Of a DNA stretch of 64,000 bases, positions 21,430-32,690 are shown in pieces. This DNA comes from Brachionus plicatilis (lineage: Eukaryota > Rotifera > Eurotatoria > Ploima > Brachionidae), in the NCBI GenBank assembly GCA_010279815.1, contig QEOQ01000413.1, positions 158,802 through 222,801 of the forward strand, given 5' to 3'. Both the position numbers and the translations under genes were made by a program. A model generated the notes under the pieces. That model did not search any database and had not been told where the DNA came from. It was given only the letters and a program-made list of their open reading frames with translations. Numbering within the stretch: the first letter of the stretch is position 1; every line of letters starts with the position of its first letter.

Positions 21430-22205
21430 GATCAAAAATATTCCGGGTCTAGGTAATTATGTGACCGCCCGTTCTCAACTTTCGTGACCTAAATCTTTTC
21501 TCGTATTATGTGACCCGAGCTGTTCACAACTTTCGTGACCTGAAATTATGTGATCAAAAAATTTTAAAAGTGATCTCATTTTTTTTAAATTGATCACATA
21601 ATTCATTTAATGGTCACAAAATTTTTTCCTGGTTCACATTATTCTTTTCTTGATCACAAAATTTTTCTTTTGATCACATGATTATGTAAAGTAAAATTTG
21701 CTAAAAATTACAAACTGTTAAGATCACTGAATGAAAAAAAACTAAAACTAAAAATTTGTGATTATAACATGACGAAGTAAATTTCAAAATCTTTATTTAA
21801 GGACAGGATTTTTCAATTACTAAAGCTTTATTATTTTTAATTGAAATGAATAACCAAGATATTTTAGAACTAAGTTCTAGAGTAAAAAAATTTCAAAAAT
21901 TAAAATTTTTGATTTATTTTTTTTTATAAAAATAAAATATTTCTTTCAAAATTTTTTATTTAAAACAAGAAAAGAAATTTATTCAGTCTACAAACAAAAC
22001 AAACAGATTATTGTTTTTTGGAAAATAATTGAGCTAAATGAAATATTTTAAATTATATAAAATTGTGTGTTAAAAAAATATTTTTATTCTTGATTAAAAA
22101 TTTCTTGTAATAGTCTCGGGTCACAAAATTTTTTTCTGGTTCACATTATTCTTATCTGGGTCACATTTTTTCATTTTGGAACACATTATTTGACAAAATT
22201 TTTTA
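21430..22205. mobile_element. Element with GTGACC / GGTCAC subterminal repeats
   Basis: 21436-21560 has GTGACC four times about every 20-45 bp, and 21570-21680 has the inverse forms (TGATCACA, GGTCACAAAAT, GGTTCACATTATT). A further inverse set is at 22115-22200. The middle (21690-22110) is AT-rich without coding sequence. This looks like one or two DNA elements whose ends carry a ladder of binding sites; exact borders could not be set. Confidence 0.45.
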
Positions 22206-22273
22206 TTCTTTATTTTTTGACAACTTCAGTATGCCATCATTTTGATGTTTATTTGGTAATGAACCATTATTAG

Positions 22274-23026
22274 TAGTGTTGTGAGTCGACTAGAAAATCA
22301 TCAAGTCGACTGTAATCGACTAATTTTTTTTCGAGTCGACTTTAATCGACTTTATTTTTCTCGAGTCGACTAAATTCGACTAAAGTCGACTTTTTTGCCG
22401 TTTTTCAAAAATAAAAAAGCGTTAACTTAAAAAAATTAATTCGAAACTAGATTCGATTGTTTCTAACAATTAAGACAAAAGACTTTTAATATCAAACAAT
22501 AAAACTAAAGTCACTATTTTAATTATCCAGTCACTGAGTTTTTATGTCCATTAAATTTCTATAGTGAAAATTCTTTTTTTACGAATTTAAACTCAGTTGC
22601 AAAAATAATATTTGCAACTACAGCTACTTCAGTGCCCTCAGAATGTTTATTTAGTAAAGCTGCTGAATTGATTACTAGTCGTAGAAATAGATTAAAACCT
22701 GAATTGGCCGAAAAGTTATTAATTTTAGGGTGCAATTAATTTGATTAGTTTGATTAGTTTGTGATCGTTTTTATCCATTTTTTTTACTTAATTGTTACTA
22801 ATATAAATGTTAAACTTTAAATTTTTTTGTATAAAATTGACAATCAAAATATAAATAAAATTTGATTTTAAAATTTATTTCAATTATTTGATTTAAGCTT
22901 CGACTTAAGTCGACTTTAAAGAAAAACTAGTCGACTAGAGTCGACTTACAAGATTTCGAGTCGACTGTCAGAAAAATCGACTAGTCGAAAAAAAAGTCGA
23001 CTTTTTCCGAGTCGACTCACAACACT
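22274..23026 (+). mobile_element. hAT element, 753 bp, non-autonomous
   Basis: Target duplication ATTATTAG (22266-22273 and 23027-23034). The ends are TAGTGTTGTGAGTCGACT and the inverse. Near both ends the motif AGTCGACT recurs about every 10-20 bp. Only the last part of the transposase remains inside. An almost identical copy in reverse orientation lies at 29713-30466. Confidence 0.9.
22590..22739 (+). pseudogene. hAT transposase C-terminal dimerisation domain fragment
   Basis: Reads TATSVPSECLF, SKAAELITSRRNRLKPE and AEKLLILGCN before a stop. This is the hATC block, which lets hAT transposases dimerise; the usual form is Ser-Glu-Arg in the SVPSE(R)-F segment, here Cys. The rest of the protein is absent. 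Confidence 0.85.
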
Positions 23027-23264
23027 AATTATTAGACATAACATGTCTAGTAATGTTTAGTATTTATTTTTTAGAAATTATTAAAATCATTAGATTATTT
23101 AGGTTTTAAGATTTTAAATGATCGTTTTGATCTTAAAATTTGATCTGATACTTCAATTTTCCAAAAATAAATTAATAAGGTTATTTATTCTTTGTTTAAT
23201 TTTCTATATTTTTGAACTCGATATTTTTTTTTTCAGATAAATTCGATATTTTTTTTCGGGTCTT

Positions 23265-23395
23265 TATTCATAGGTAACCAGTTGGTCACAAATTTGTGAC
23301 CAGTACTCCTTACCTAAAATACGTGACCAAGACTGCTCACCTAAAATTTAAAGATTGAATATTTGACCAGAAATAAATGACTTTTTTTTTCTGAA
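23265..23395. repeat. Cluster of GTGACC motifs
   Basis: GGTCACAAATTTGTGACC forms a short inverted pair, followed by ACGTGACCAAGACTGCTCACC. Related to the ladder at 21430-22205. No coding. Confidence 0.4.
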
Positions 23396-23544
23396 AAAAC
23401 AATTATTTTAATCAATTTTAAAATAATTTTTGATGATTTTAAATAGAAAAAAATTAATTTTATTTGATAAAATACTTTTCATTTTGAAACACAATAAAAA
23501 TTTAATTGTGCATTAACAAACTCGCTTGGTTCTTTTGAAGGATA

Positions 23545-23907
23545 TTTTGGCATTGTGAATTTTCATACAAAAATTACAATACAAAAAGTAAAAAAGGTTA
23601 TAACTTTTGTTCTAACGGTTCAAAACATGTTCTGCAAATGTAACAAAGTGTAACAACTTTTGTTACACCTATTGTGAAAGTCTGCAAAAACTCTGCAAAT
23701 TAATTGCGCATTTCGTTTCAATACGTTTCAATGGCGTAAAATTTTGCATAAATTTGCACACATTTAGCAGACTTTCACAATAGGTGTAACAAAAGTTGTT
23801 ACACTTTGTTACATTTGCAGAACATGTTTTGAACCGTTAGAACAAAAGTTATAACCTTTTTTACTTTTTGTATTGTAATTTTTGTATGAAAATTCACAAT
23901 GCCAAAA
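23545..23907. mobile_element. Foldback element with perfect 141-bp arms (MITE family C type)
   Basis: 23545-23685 and 23767-23907 are exact reverse complements by eye, starting TTTTGGCATTGTGAATTTTC, with an 81-bp loop. No clear 8-bp duplication was found. Confidence 0.8.
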
Positions 23908-23969
23908 CATTTGATTCGCTTTTAAAAAAATTAAAAAAAATTGATTTCATTTTTGTCTATTCTGGATTG

Positions 23970-24115
23970 AATCAACCAATGAAGAAGATTTAGAATCAAC
24001 TACTGAAGTTGATTTAGGGTCATTTGCTAATCTATCCAACATTTCAAAGCTTTTGTTTTTTTTTCGTTACTTTAATTTTTTCTTTTCAAATATTGTATTA
24101 AAATATAGGGAAAAA
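23970..24115 (+). pseudogene. Fragment of a paralogue of the GPI-anchored protein
   Basis: Reads STTEVDLGSFANLSN and then a hydrophobic run with LLFFFRYFNFFF. This parallels SNSEVDLGSSVNS plus hydrophobic tail in exon 3 of the gene at 25207-27913, which is on the other strand. No upstream exons were found; a foldback element lies just before it. Confidence 0.45.
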
Positions 24116-24303
24116 TAAGAAAATAAAGTAAGTGAGGAACAAAATTTCAAAATTTAAAAACAATTTCTTTTCCTAATTTAAATCACGAAAAACATATAAA
24201 TTTAGATAAGGTTGTAATTTAGTCATTTTTTTCTGTGTTTGACCAGATCCTTCCTTCCTTTCTGATGAAAAATATTCACCAGTTTTTAAATTCGGTAAAC
24301 AGT

Positions 24304-24660
24304 TCAGTCTATCCTGGGTATAACGAACTATTTGGGCCAAAAATTCGGTATTCGTTATATCGAGATTCCCATATAAAATGATAGGGACAAAAAAAATTTA
24401 AAACCAAATTTTATTGATTAAAAAACTAAAATAAAAATGCGATAAAATAACAAAAAATCGGCAATAGATAGTTGTTTGGTAAAGCTACTTTCATTTATAA
24501 AATTTTCAATATTAGACGACAAAATAGTAGAAATTGTAGAAGCATTAACGTTGTATTCTTTGGCTAGCTTTGAACTTGTTATTTTTTGTTCGGTATGTTT
24601 TTTTATAATTTCTATCTTGACTTCAAGGGAGAGGCTCACGGTAAAATGACAATAATCAAT
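24304..24660 (-). mobile_element. Tigger-like element, one end seen
   Basis: A terminal repeat starts near 24304 with CAGTCTATCCTGGGTATAACG, and CGTTATATCGAG follows. A minus-strand HTH frame lies next to it. The opposite end could not be found, so the true border is unknown. Confidence 0.55.
24418..24639 (-). pseudogene. Tigger/pogo transposase HTH fragment (73 aa)
   Basis: MSLSLEVKIEIIKKHTEQK then TSSKLAKEYNVNASTISTIL is the CENP-B N-terminal helix-turn-helix pattern. The frame then reads into noncoding-like residues and ends near the terminal repeat, so the nuclease part has been lost. It is a different subfamily from the fragment at 1459-1665. Confidence 0.7.
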
Positions 24661-25206
24661 AAAAATTTATTACTAATTAAACTATTATTACTAATTAAAC
24701 ATGGTGATTTTGTTTAACATTCAATATAAAAACTATTATCTCATACTTACTTTAAGTGATCTACAATTTAATTAAAGATTCAATTAAAGGTTTAATTAGG
24801 AGGAGATTTAATTTTTGGATTTAAAAATTAAATTCATGTAAACAATAATTTATTAAAATAAAAAAAAAATAAAAACAACTCTGGTAAATAATTTAATAAA
24901 TTTAATCTTGATCCAAATAATTTGTAAATAAAATTTTTTTACCAAATAAAAAAGGTTTAAATGGATGTGTGTTATTTGGTAAAATTTGATTAGCAAATTT
25001 TTAATTAGAAATGAAAATTCGAAATGTTCACCTGAAAAGTTAAAATTTAAGACAATTTTATTTTGACCAAAAAAAAATAGACAAATGTGTATTTGACATA
25101 AACAGATTTTAGTCTCGATTTTAGATTTTAGTAGTCAAGAAAAATTTAACACACTTTTCGACTTAAAAATATAGCTTGATTATTATCACTTGACTTCACT
25201 TAACTT

Positions 25207-27913
25207 TTAATAAGATATTTGGAATGAAAAAATTATGGTAACGAAAAATAGCAAAAAATTTGAAATGTAATATGAATTAACAGATGAACCTAAATCCACT
25301 TCACTATTTGATTCAATTATGATTGTTCCATTTTCTACCGTTCCTTGTTGACAATCCATTTTAACTTGATTTTGAAATTTTTCGCAAATAATAATTTTAA
25401 GAATTCCATTTATGACTAATGTTTCGGTTGCTTAAAAAAAAATAATTAAATAAAAACATAAAACATTAGCTTCTAAATTATAAAATTGAATTATTTTTTG
25501 TGAAAATAGATAAATTTTTATTAATTTCTTTTTCTAAATTTTAATTGAGAATAAAAGCCAATTAAAAAAGAATGCAAGAATTTTTCAATGAAGCCTATCT
25601 ATTTATCTAGTTTCAATTGATTTCAATAAAAAAAGACTTGGTCGAAAGGAAAAGAGTCAAAGTCAAATCACATACATAACTTAAGAATTGTTTTCTAACG
25701 TAAAATCATTTGACTAGACTTTTAAATTTTGACTTGAAATTTTTAAAAATAGAGAAATTTTTGTATAAAATAAAAACACTAAAATTTTAATTTTCTTAGT
25801 AAAGTAAGTTTTTAATTGTTTTTATAATGATCTAGGAATTTAAAGTTTTGTTTTTTTTAAACTAATTTCTTTAACTATATTACTCATGTCAAATGACTTA
25901 AATAAACTTTTGAAAAAATAAAAAAGGTTTTTTTAATAGCACAAAAGTCTAAAAAAAAACAGTGGTATGCCTTTCGCCAAAAATAGAATATTTTTTCCAT
26001 TTGGTAGACACTAGGCCTTAAGTTTGCTGTAAGGATTAAATTTATTTTTTTTTAATTATTTCATTTAAAATGCAAAAATTATGATTTCTATTTTCCCAAT
26101 CAAAACATTTTTCAATTAATTCATAACTGCAAAAAAAAACTTCTTAAAAACTCAATATATTTATTTGTTTCCAAAAAATATTAATATCATTTAGTGTAAA
26201 AATGGAAAAAAAAAATTCGAAAATTTCATAATAATTACTCAATTTTGTTTTGCTCTTTGAATAATCTTACGTAAGTTAAAGTTATTTTTGTGTTATATAA
26301 ATTTGGCAAATATTACGTAAAATAAAGATTTATATCCTTTTTAAAATTAAGTAAATCTCATTTAAAATTTAAATTACCTTTCCGAATTCATTTTTATGAT
26401 TAAATTCATTTTATTTTATTTATTTTTATTAGAAAAATTATTTTTTAAATCCTTTAGAAGTTTTTCAAAGACAAAGACAAGAAATTTTTTAAAGGTCTAA
26501 AAAATTTTAAATCATCAAATTTTACAATGAAAATAAAAGTGCTGGTGTCCGTGCAAGCGGACAGTGAACGGGCCAAAAATTTTAAAAACCGTGATCGTGA
26601 GCGTATTAACCGTTTCAATTTTGGCGGGCGGACTTTGGCCCGTTAATATTGGCGGGCTAATTTTTGACCCGTTTAAAAACCTTTTAAAAATAAACGGGCG
26701 GTCCAAGAAACCGTCCTTATTCTGGCGGGCGGAACTTGGCCCGTTTATTTTTAAACGCTTATTAAACGGGCTAAAATTTGGCCCGTCAAAATAAACGGGC
26801 CAACAACCGTGATGAACCGCCCGTTTTTGGACCGGTTAGCTCTATTCGCGTCCAACACTAGAAAATAAATAAAGCGAGATTAAAACTATTATCAATCTCA
26901 AAAATACAAGTAAAAGCTTAAAAATTTATAAATTAATCAAATTTTTACCAGAAATAACTGCCTTGGAAGTATTGATATTCAAATCAAAGCCGACCTTATT
27001 AGCCTCAGCTTGTATTAAACTTTCATCTCTTTTTAAGTTCTGGATAATTTTTAACACATTTTCATCAAGGGTTAATGCAGAATTAGCTGATGTATTAATA
27101 TCAGTAATAAATCCAATTGAATATTCATCATTTCCTTCGCTAAATAAAACAGATAATTTTTTTTTTTAACAAATGGACAAATTACTTGGTAACATTAAAA
27201 GAAGATTCATATCCTATTGACTTCAACAAAGCTTGTTCAATATTTGTAACATTCACATCTTCTATGAACAGAATTCTGTCCAGCTGAATTAGAACTCTTT
27301 TTACTGTTTGTAAACGCCTTTTTCTAACAATACCATTCATTTGTATTCTTGTATTAAAGGACGATGTGGGAATTTCATCAACTTTTAAAGTTGTTGAAAT
27401 TGATGATGTTTCGGAAATCAAAAGAGACGATTGTATTGATTGATTGATTGAAGTTCTTACTGTCTGTGTTGTAAGAGCAACTGAATCAATTGTCTCTCTA
27501 TTTTTATTTGAAGATATAAAAGGAGAAATTCTTTCTTGTTCAGTTCCTTTAACTTCTGATGTTATTTTATGTTCTGAAACTCGGGTCATTATTTTATTTG
27601 TTGTCTCTCCTTTTTTAGTCGAAAGATTAGTATTTGCTTGATCATTAGACGAATTTATATCTTCTCTTGTTTGTTCTTGAGTATAAATCGTGATAGAATT
27701 GGTTGTACCTTGCTCTTTAGTATCTTTAAATAATTCATCAGTCTCTGTTTGCGTTTCGAAATCACCATTTGTGGTATCTTCGAATGTAATTTCGTCACTT
27801 TCTTCATTAAAGTTAGTGGTTTCTTCTAATATGTAAATGGATCCAAATGAGCATTTAAAGATAAGACTAACTAGGAAAATTCGATTTAGAAGATTTTTAG
27901 CAAGTACTTTCAT
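25207..27913 (-). CDS. Secreted Ser/Thr-rich protein with probable GPI anchor
   Basis: Three exons from right to left: 27186-27913, 26949-27139 and 25207-25430. The introns are 46 bp and 1518 bp, with GT-AG ends and phases that agree, giving 380 residues. It starts with a signal peptide (RIFLVSLIFKCSFGS, cleavage near residue 25). Residues about 30-190 are a Thr/Ser/Glu-rich stalk that would be heavily O-glycosylated. After a basic VRKRRL, a possible proprotein-cleavage site, follows a folded-looking region (QLDRILFIEDVNVTNIEQ) that continues through exon 2. Exon 3 has two Cys and ends SSVNS then a hydrophobic tail (FLLFFVTIIFSFQI), as expected for GPI attachment. The family is not recognised. 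Layout suggests a cell-surface or cuticle-facing protein. Confidence 0.65.
26537..26860. mobile_element. GC-rich hAT-type MITE in an intron
   Basis: Target duplication GAAAATAA (26529-26536 and 26861-26868). The ends are AAGTGCTGG (left) and CCAACACTA (right, the inverse of TAGTGTTGG). The 324-bp interior is far richer in G and C than its surroundings, with many GGGCGG and CCCGTTTA units on both strands. It sits in the long intron of the secreted-protein gene. Confidence 0.75.
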
Positions 27914-28458
27914 ATTAGATATTTTTTTTTGTTTTAGGGTAAATCTTACTTTTCATTTCGTATTTATAATATTTTTTTATTGTAAATAATTAGTAATTCA
28001 TTGTTAGATATTGTCTTTTCATCAACAAAAAACATATATGCATGATTATTGTTTAAAAAAAATCAATAACCTTTTGTTTTTTAAATCAAAATCATATTTT
28101 TACACCCATATAGAATAAGTTGTATCATTTTATACAATTGTCTTTTTAAATTATAAATTCTTTGAGAAAAGAATTCTTAAACAAGGTTTTCTTGATTTAT
28201 ATCATCAAACTATTGTTCATTCTAGGTTGTTTGTTTTAATGTTTGTTGGATTAAATTTTTCAAATATCTCTTATTTTCTTGCTAAACTATTCAATTAAAA
28301 TGTTTTGCAATACATACAATACAAAGAATTCTTAGAAACACATCGAACAAATATCGAGTGAATTGAATCATTTAAAACATTATAAATTGTCATTTCTTTT
28401 GACTATTTTAACAAATAGTTAACTTATTTTGAATTAAGTGAATATTTTTTTTCTTTAA
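27914..28458. other. Upstream region of the secreted-protein gene
   Basis: AT-rich, about 545 bp, presumably promoter and 5' UTR of the minus-strand gene. No specific element could be supported. Confidence 0.3.
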
Positions 28459-28887
28459 CACTAGAACGCCCGGGGGTTTTTTAAACCCCTTTTTGATTTT
28501 AAAATGTCAATAAAAATTTTTCTAAGAGGAGTTTTGTCAAAATTTTTTTTTTCCCTAATTGAAAATGTGAATTTAATTATTATTTTATTTTTGAAAATTA
28601 AAAATTATAATAATTTAATGTCATAAAAAAAAAATATACATAAACGCCCGGAGGGGGTTTTTTAAACCCCTTTAAAATTTTACTTTTTCTATCGCTTAAA
28701 ATTAATAAATTCTTAGCATAAAATAATAATAACATAAATATTTAATGCATAAATAAATCATAATAAACTTAAATAAAACTTATTTTCCGCGAATATGCTT
28801 AATTTTTTGCTTGTATTTTAATTTAAAAGGGGTTTTTTAAACCCCCGCCGGGCGTTAACGGTATAAAAAAAATCGGGCGTTCTAGTG
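28459..28887. mobile_element. piggyBac-like MITE, 429 bp
   Basis: TTAA flanks both sides (28455-28458 and 28888-28891), the target of piggyBac elements. The inverted ends are CACTAGAACGCCCG and CGGGCGTTCTAGTG. Inside, the unit CGCCCGG...GGGGTTTTTTAAACCCC occurs near each end and once more at 28643-28670. No transposase. Confidence 0.75.
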
Positions 28888-28891
28888 TTAA

Positions 28892-29578
28892 AAAAATACT
28901 CGATATTTAAAAATCCAAAATCAAGCAAATAAATATTAACAAGAAAAATTAAGCATTTTGTATTTTTTTTGTTTCCTATTAATTGTTAAAATGTTTTTTA
29001 AATAAATGTAATAAAAAAATTGTTATTGCAAATAAAAGATACTAAGAAATTATTATATTGTGCGAAAAATTTTATTTTTTTGTCTTAATTTTTAAAAGAA
29101 GTTTCGAATAAATTTAATAGAAGTTTAAAAAGAAAGTCTTTATAATGATTCATTTTCTTTAACTTTATCAAAAAAATGTACTTTAAATATAAAATAAAAA
29201 CTTTACTTTTTAAATATTCAATTTTCTTTTGTTTTCTCAAAAATTTAAATTTCGCAAAATTGTATTGCATTCCTACAATTCTTTTGAAATGGACAATTGA
29301 AATTTTAAAATATAAAAGACTGTGTAAATTTCAATTCATTGAATGTTTTTAAGAAAAAAAAACAAAGTAGAAAATTGAACGAAAATTTAACTTTCCAATT
29401 AAGCCTGTTATTGGCATGTTCTTCTTTAAAAAACTAAATTACTTATTTTTCACTAAATTTACTTAATGATAGTAATTAATACAATTGATTTTAAATTTTA
29501 TTTAATCAAAATAAAAATACAATTTTATCACAAAAATATTTGTTTTCAGACAAAAGTTCCAAATCAATAAACAAAAAA
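28892..29578. other. AT-rich, no gene recognised
   Basis: The short minus-strand frame at 29085-29270 is Lys/Phe/Leu-rich and looks like chance. Nothing else could be supported. Confidence 0.4.
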
Positions 29579-29712
29579 TTATTGTCCAACAAACCATTTA
29601 CCGGCTTTTTTCTTTTTTCCAGAATTTTGTTTACAACCAATTATTGAGTCATAAAACTTTTCTGGTATTTTCAAAATTTTCTTAGCTAAGTATATTACCA
29701 GAATATGCTTAC

Positions 29713-30466
29713 TAGTGTTGTGAGTCGACTCGGAAAAAGTCGACTTTTTTTTCGACTAGTCGATTTTTCTGACAGTCGACTCGAAATCTTGTAAGTCGAC
29801 TCTAGTCGACTAGTTTTTCTTTAAAGTCGACTTAAGTCGAAGCTTAAATCAAATAATTGAAATAAATTTTAAAATCAAATTTTATTTATATTTTGATTGT
29901 CAATTTTATACAAAAAAATTTAAAGTTTAACATTTATATTAGTAACAATTAAGTAAAAAAAATGGATAAAAAGGATCACAAACTAATCAAACTAATCAAA
30001 TTAATTGCACCCTAAAATTAATAACTTTTCGGCCAATTCAGGTTTTAATCTATTTCTACGACTAGTAATCAATTCAGCAGCTTTACTAAATAAACATTCT
30101 GAGGGCACTGAAGTAGCTGTAGTTGCAAATATTATTTTTGCAACTGAGTTTAAATTCGTAAAAAAAGAATTTTCACTATAGAAATTTAATGGACATAAAA
30201 ACTCAGTGACTGGATAATTAAAATAGTGACTTTAGTTTTATTGTTTGATATTAAAAGTCTTTTGTCTTAATTGTTAGAAACAATCGAATCTAGTTTCGAA
30301 TTAATTTTTTTAAGTTAACGCTTTTTTATTTTTGAAAAACGGCAAAAAAGTCGACTTTAGTCGAATTTAGTCGACTCGAGAAAAATAAAGTCGATTAAAG
30401 TCGACTCGAAAAAAAATTAGTCGATTACAGTCGACTTGATGATTTTCTAGTCGACTCACAACACTA
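29713..30466 (-). mobile_element. hAT element, 754 bp, second copy
   Basis: Target duplication ATGCTTAC (29705-29712 and 30467-30474). Sequence is the reverse complement of 22274-23026 with very few differences, including the hATC fragment at about 30001-30150 (minus strand). Two nearly identical copies with different target sites show that an autonomous partner was active recently. Confidence 0.9.
30001..30150 (-). pseudogene. hAT transposase C-terminal fragment, second copy
   Basis: Same SVPSECLF and RRNRLKPELAEKLL segments as at 22590-22739, on the opposite strand. The remainder of the transposase is missing. Confidence 0.8.
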
Positions 30467-30790
30467 ATGCTTACATAAAAGCTCCTCGAGGTAAGTATAG
30501 CAAGTGCATGTTGAATGTATCCAATTTTCAGTTTTAACTTAACTTTTCTTATTTCATGATTTTATTACTTACAGTGATTAGTGAAAACTTAAATTTTGTT
30601 TAATTTTTGGGGAATTTACAGTTGAAATATTCCTTTGTACCCTCAAATGCATCGTAACTTTTTGTAAGTTTCGATTTTGTTTTGACTTCAGTTTCGACAA
30701 ATCTGGCCATCCTCATAACCTTCTCCATTTGAGAATTCCTTTTGTGGCTCGTCTAGGATGTCGTTCGCTTCAGGCTCAGTTGAGTAAATT

Positions 30791-31540
30791 AAATGAAAAA
30801 CGTCAATATCAATCAGTTTTTTAGTTTTTATCTAAAATAAGATAATTTTTGTATTCATTTCATAATTTTATACACAATAAGTAATTTTGTGTTGAATAAT
30901 ATTTGCTAGAAAAAATTAGCAATTTTATTTTTTTTTTAGGATTCTTGTTTAATGTTTCAGAAATATTAGTAAAAGAAATAATAATTAGCCTAGTTTTATT
31001 GCATTACTCTTTTAATGAAGTATAAATTACTGCACGTACATAAGTTTGAATGTTAATCCACAGATTTTTCCCTCTATATTTTCAATGCCGATTTCTCTGC
31101 ATTGAACAAATTATATTAAAATTTAATAAAAAAAAATAATATGATTTAACAAAAAATATTAGAATTTATTTAAAGTCAAGTAAGGATTTTCTTTAATCAA
31201 CTTCTAATTTAATTTGTCAAAATTTAAAATCATCTTATCAAAAATTACATTAATATTTTTTAATTTTTTTAATATATATTTTTAAGTTTTAACATTACCG
31301 TAAGTCAAATTTTTCCAATCTTTATTAAAGTAAAAAATCAAATATAAACCATGTTCAAAACAAGAATGGGATAAATGGGATATTTGTTACCTTTTTCAGA
31401 ATATGCGGAATTTGATAAAATTTAATTAATCGATTAGCTCAGAAGTTGCCAAAGCGCACATTTTTAAAATATGCTTTTGGAATACTTTTTTGAAATTTTA
31501 CATTTTTAGATAGATTAAAAATTTTTAATCTAACTAAAAA
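30791..31540. other. AT-rich, no gene recognised
   Basis: No frame, repeat border or RNA signal could be supported. Confidence 0.35.
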
Positions 31541-31544
31541 TGTA

Positions 31545-31700
31545 ATTTTAGTCCCTTAAAGTTAGCTTCTACCAGAACGGCTTCGATCAGAGACAGAACC
31601 AGTCTCTTCATATCGTTTCTTAGTTGAAGAGCCACATTTTGGAGATACACCTGACAACTTGGCTTTTTCTTTTTGCTTTTTTTCTCAAATTTTTAGCAGA
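31545..31700 (-). pseudogene. Tc1-like transposase HTH remnant
   Basis: Minus strand reads SPKCGSSTKKRYEETGSVSD then RSRSGRS, and after a one-base slip KLTLRD. In Tc1/mariner transposases the paired-like DNA-binding domain ends with RYxETGSVxDRPRSGRP followed by R-K-L-T-x-R-D. Only this short piece is left. Surrounding bases up to 32450 show nothing further. Confidence 0.7.
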
Positions 31701-32451
31701 CCCTAATTCTACCATTTATGTAGGCTAGACACATTTTTTTCACCCATTTTTTGCCAAATTAAAGATTTTTTGGTAATGTTATTTAGAGACCATATGAGGA
31801 GTTTGAGAGTTTTTAAATTAAACAGTTAAAGAGCAAAATTTACTCAAATTTAGAAGTAATTTAAGAATTTATCATAAAGGCGTGAAAAAAGGTAGCAATG
31901 GTTGCTAAAACTTTTGAATTAACCTAATTTCTGAACTTTTGCACCGAGTTTTATTTTTTATTTTTTAGAGGAAGATTTTTCATTTTAAATATTTAAAAGT
32001 TGATTATATTTTTATGCCGAGTGTCATATATCAAATTGTAGAGAAAAAAAAATTCTAGAAATTAATGCTTTTGTTTTTTTTCTTTATCACTCAATTTTTC
32101 GTAAAATACAACAAATAAACAATTTAAGATATTTAAAAAAATCAATTTCTAAACTTTTGACACATACTGTATTAGTAATATTTTTTTTAAATGAATGAAA
32201 GAATAAATACTTATTGTATTAGCTAAAAAAAATTGTTATACATCAAATTCCAAATGAAAAAAAATACACTCAAGCTTCAAATAAATAAATTGGTGAATAT
32301 TTATCATAAATGATCTTTAAAAGATCTAATAAAACATTGTTTGATATTAAGAAAAAAACATAATTAATTTAATAGCTTACATATTTAAATTTAAAATTCA
32401 AAAGATTTCTTGATGTCATGCATTTAAATAACTAGTCAAAATCAAACAAAA

Positions 32452-32690
32452 TATAAAAATGCCAAGCTTAAGTTCAGGAGAATCAATCTGTAAATTGTAT
32501 CAACTGTTACATATTCTCAACTATCAATATACTGATTTTGAAATACTATGCAATAAATCTGCAAAATTCAAAAAATTAAGCATTTGGTTATTAAAACGTG
32601 TTTTGATCAAAGATGTTTTTCAAAATCAGCATATTGATAGTTGAGAATATGTAACAGTTGCTACAATTTACAGATTGATTCTGCTGAACT
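32452..32690. repeat. Foldback fragment of MITE family C
   Basis: GAATCAATCTGTAAATTGTA, ACATATTCTCAACTATCAAT and TGATTTTGAAA on the left pair with their inverses at 32617-32685. Sequence resembles the inner part of 15445-15784. Ends are missing. Confidence 0.6.

Larger units (their letters stand above)
22234..23161 (+). mobile_element. MITE family A fragment split by a hAT element
   Basis: 22234-22273 (TTTTGATGTTTATTTGG, GAACCATTATTAG) and 23027-23161 (ATTATTAGACATAACATG to TTGATCTGATACTTCAATTT) are consecutive parts of MITE family A. The hAT element at 22274-23026 inserted between them. Confidence 0.75.
29579..30790 (-). pseudogene. Mutator-like transposase C terminus with SWIM zinc finger, split by hAT
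   Basis: Reading right to left, 30650-30750 gives MEKVMRMARFVE, KSKLTKSYDAFEG and KEYFNCKFP, like the region before the SWIM finger of animal MULE transposases. Near 30500 comes STCTCYTYLEELLCKH, the SWIM pattern C-x-C...C-x-H. The C terminus (29579-29712) reads LVIYLAKKILKIPE, GKKKKAGKWF and stops at 29579. The copy has frameshifts and is dead. The hAT element at 29713-30466 lies within it; its 8-bp target duplication falls on the codons of the CKH zinc ligands. Confidence 0.65.

Noticed and set aside
26515..26794. Overlapping ORFs on both strands at 26.5-26.8 kb
   Set aside because: They lie wholly inside the GC-rich hAT MITE and reflect its repeats.
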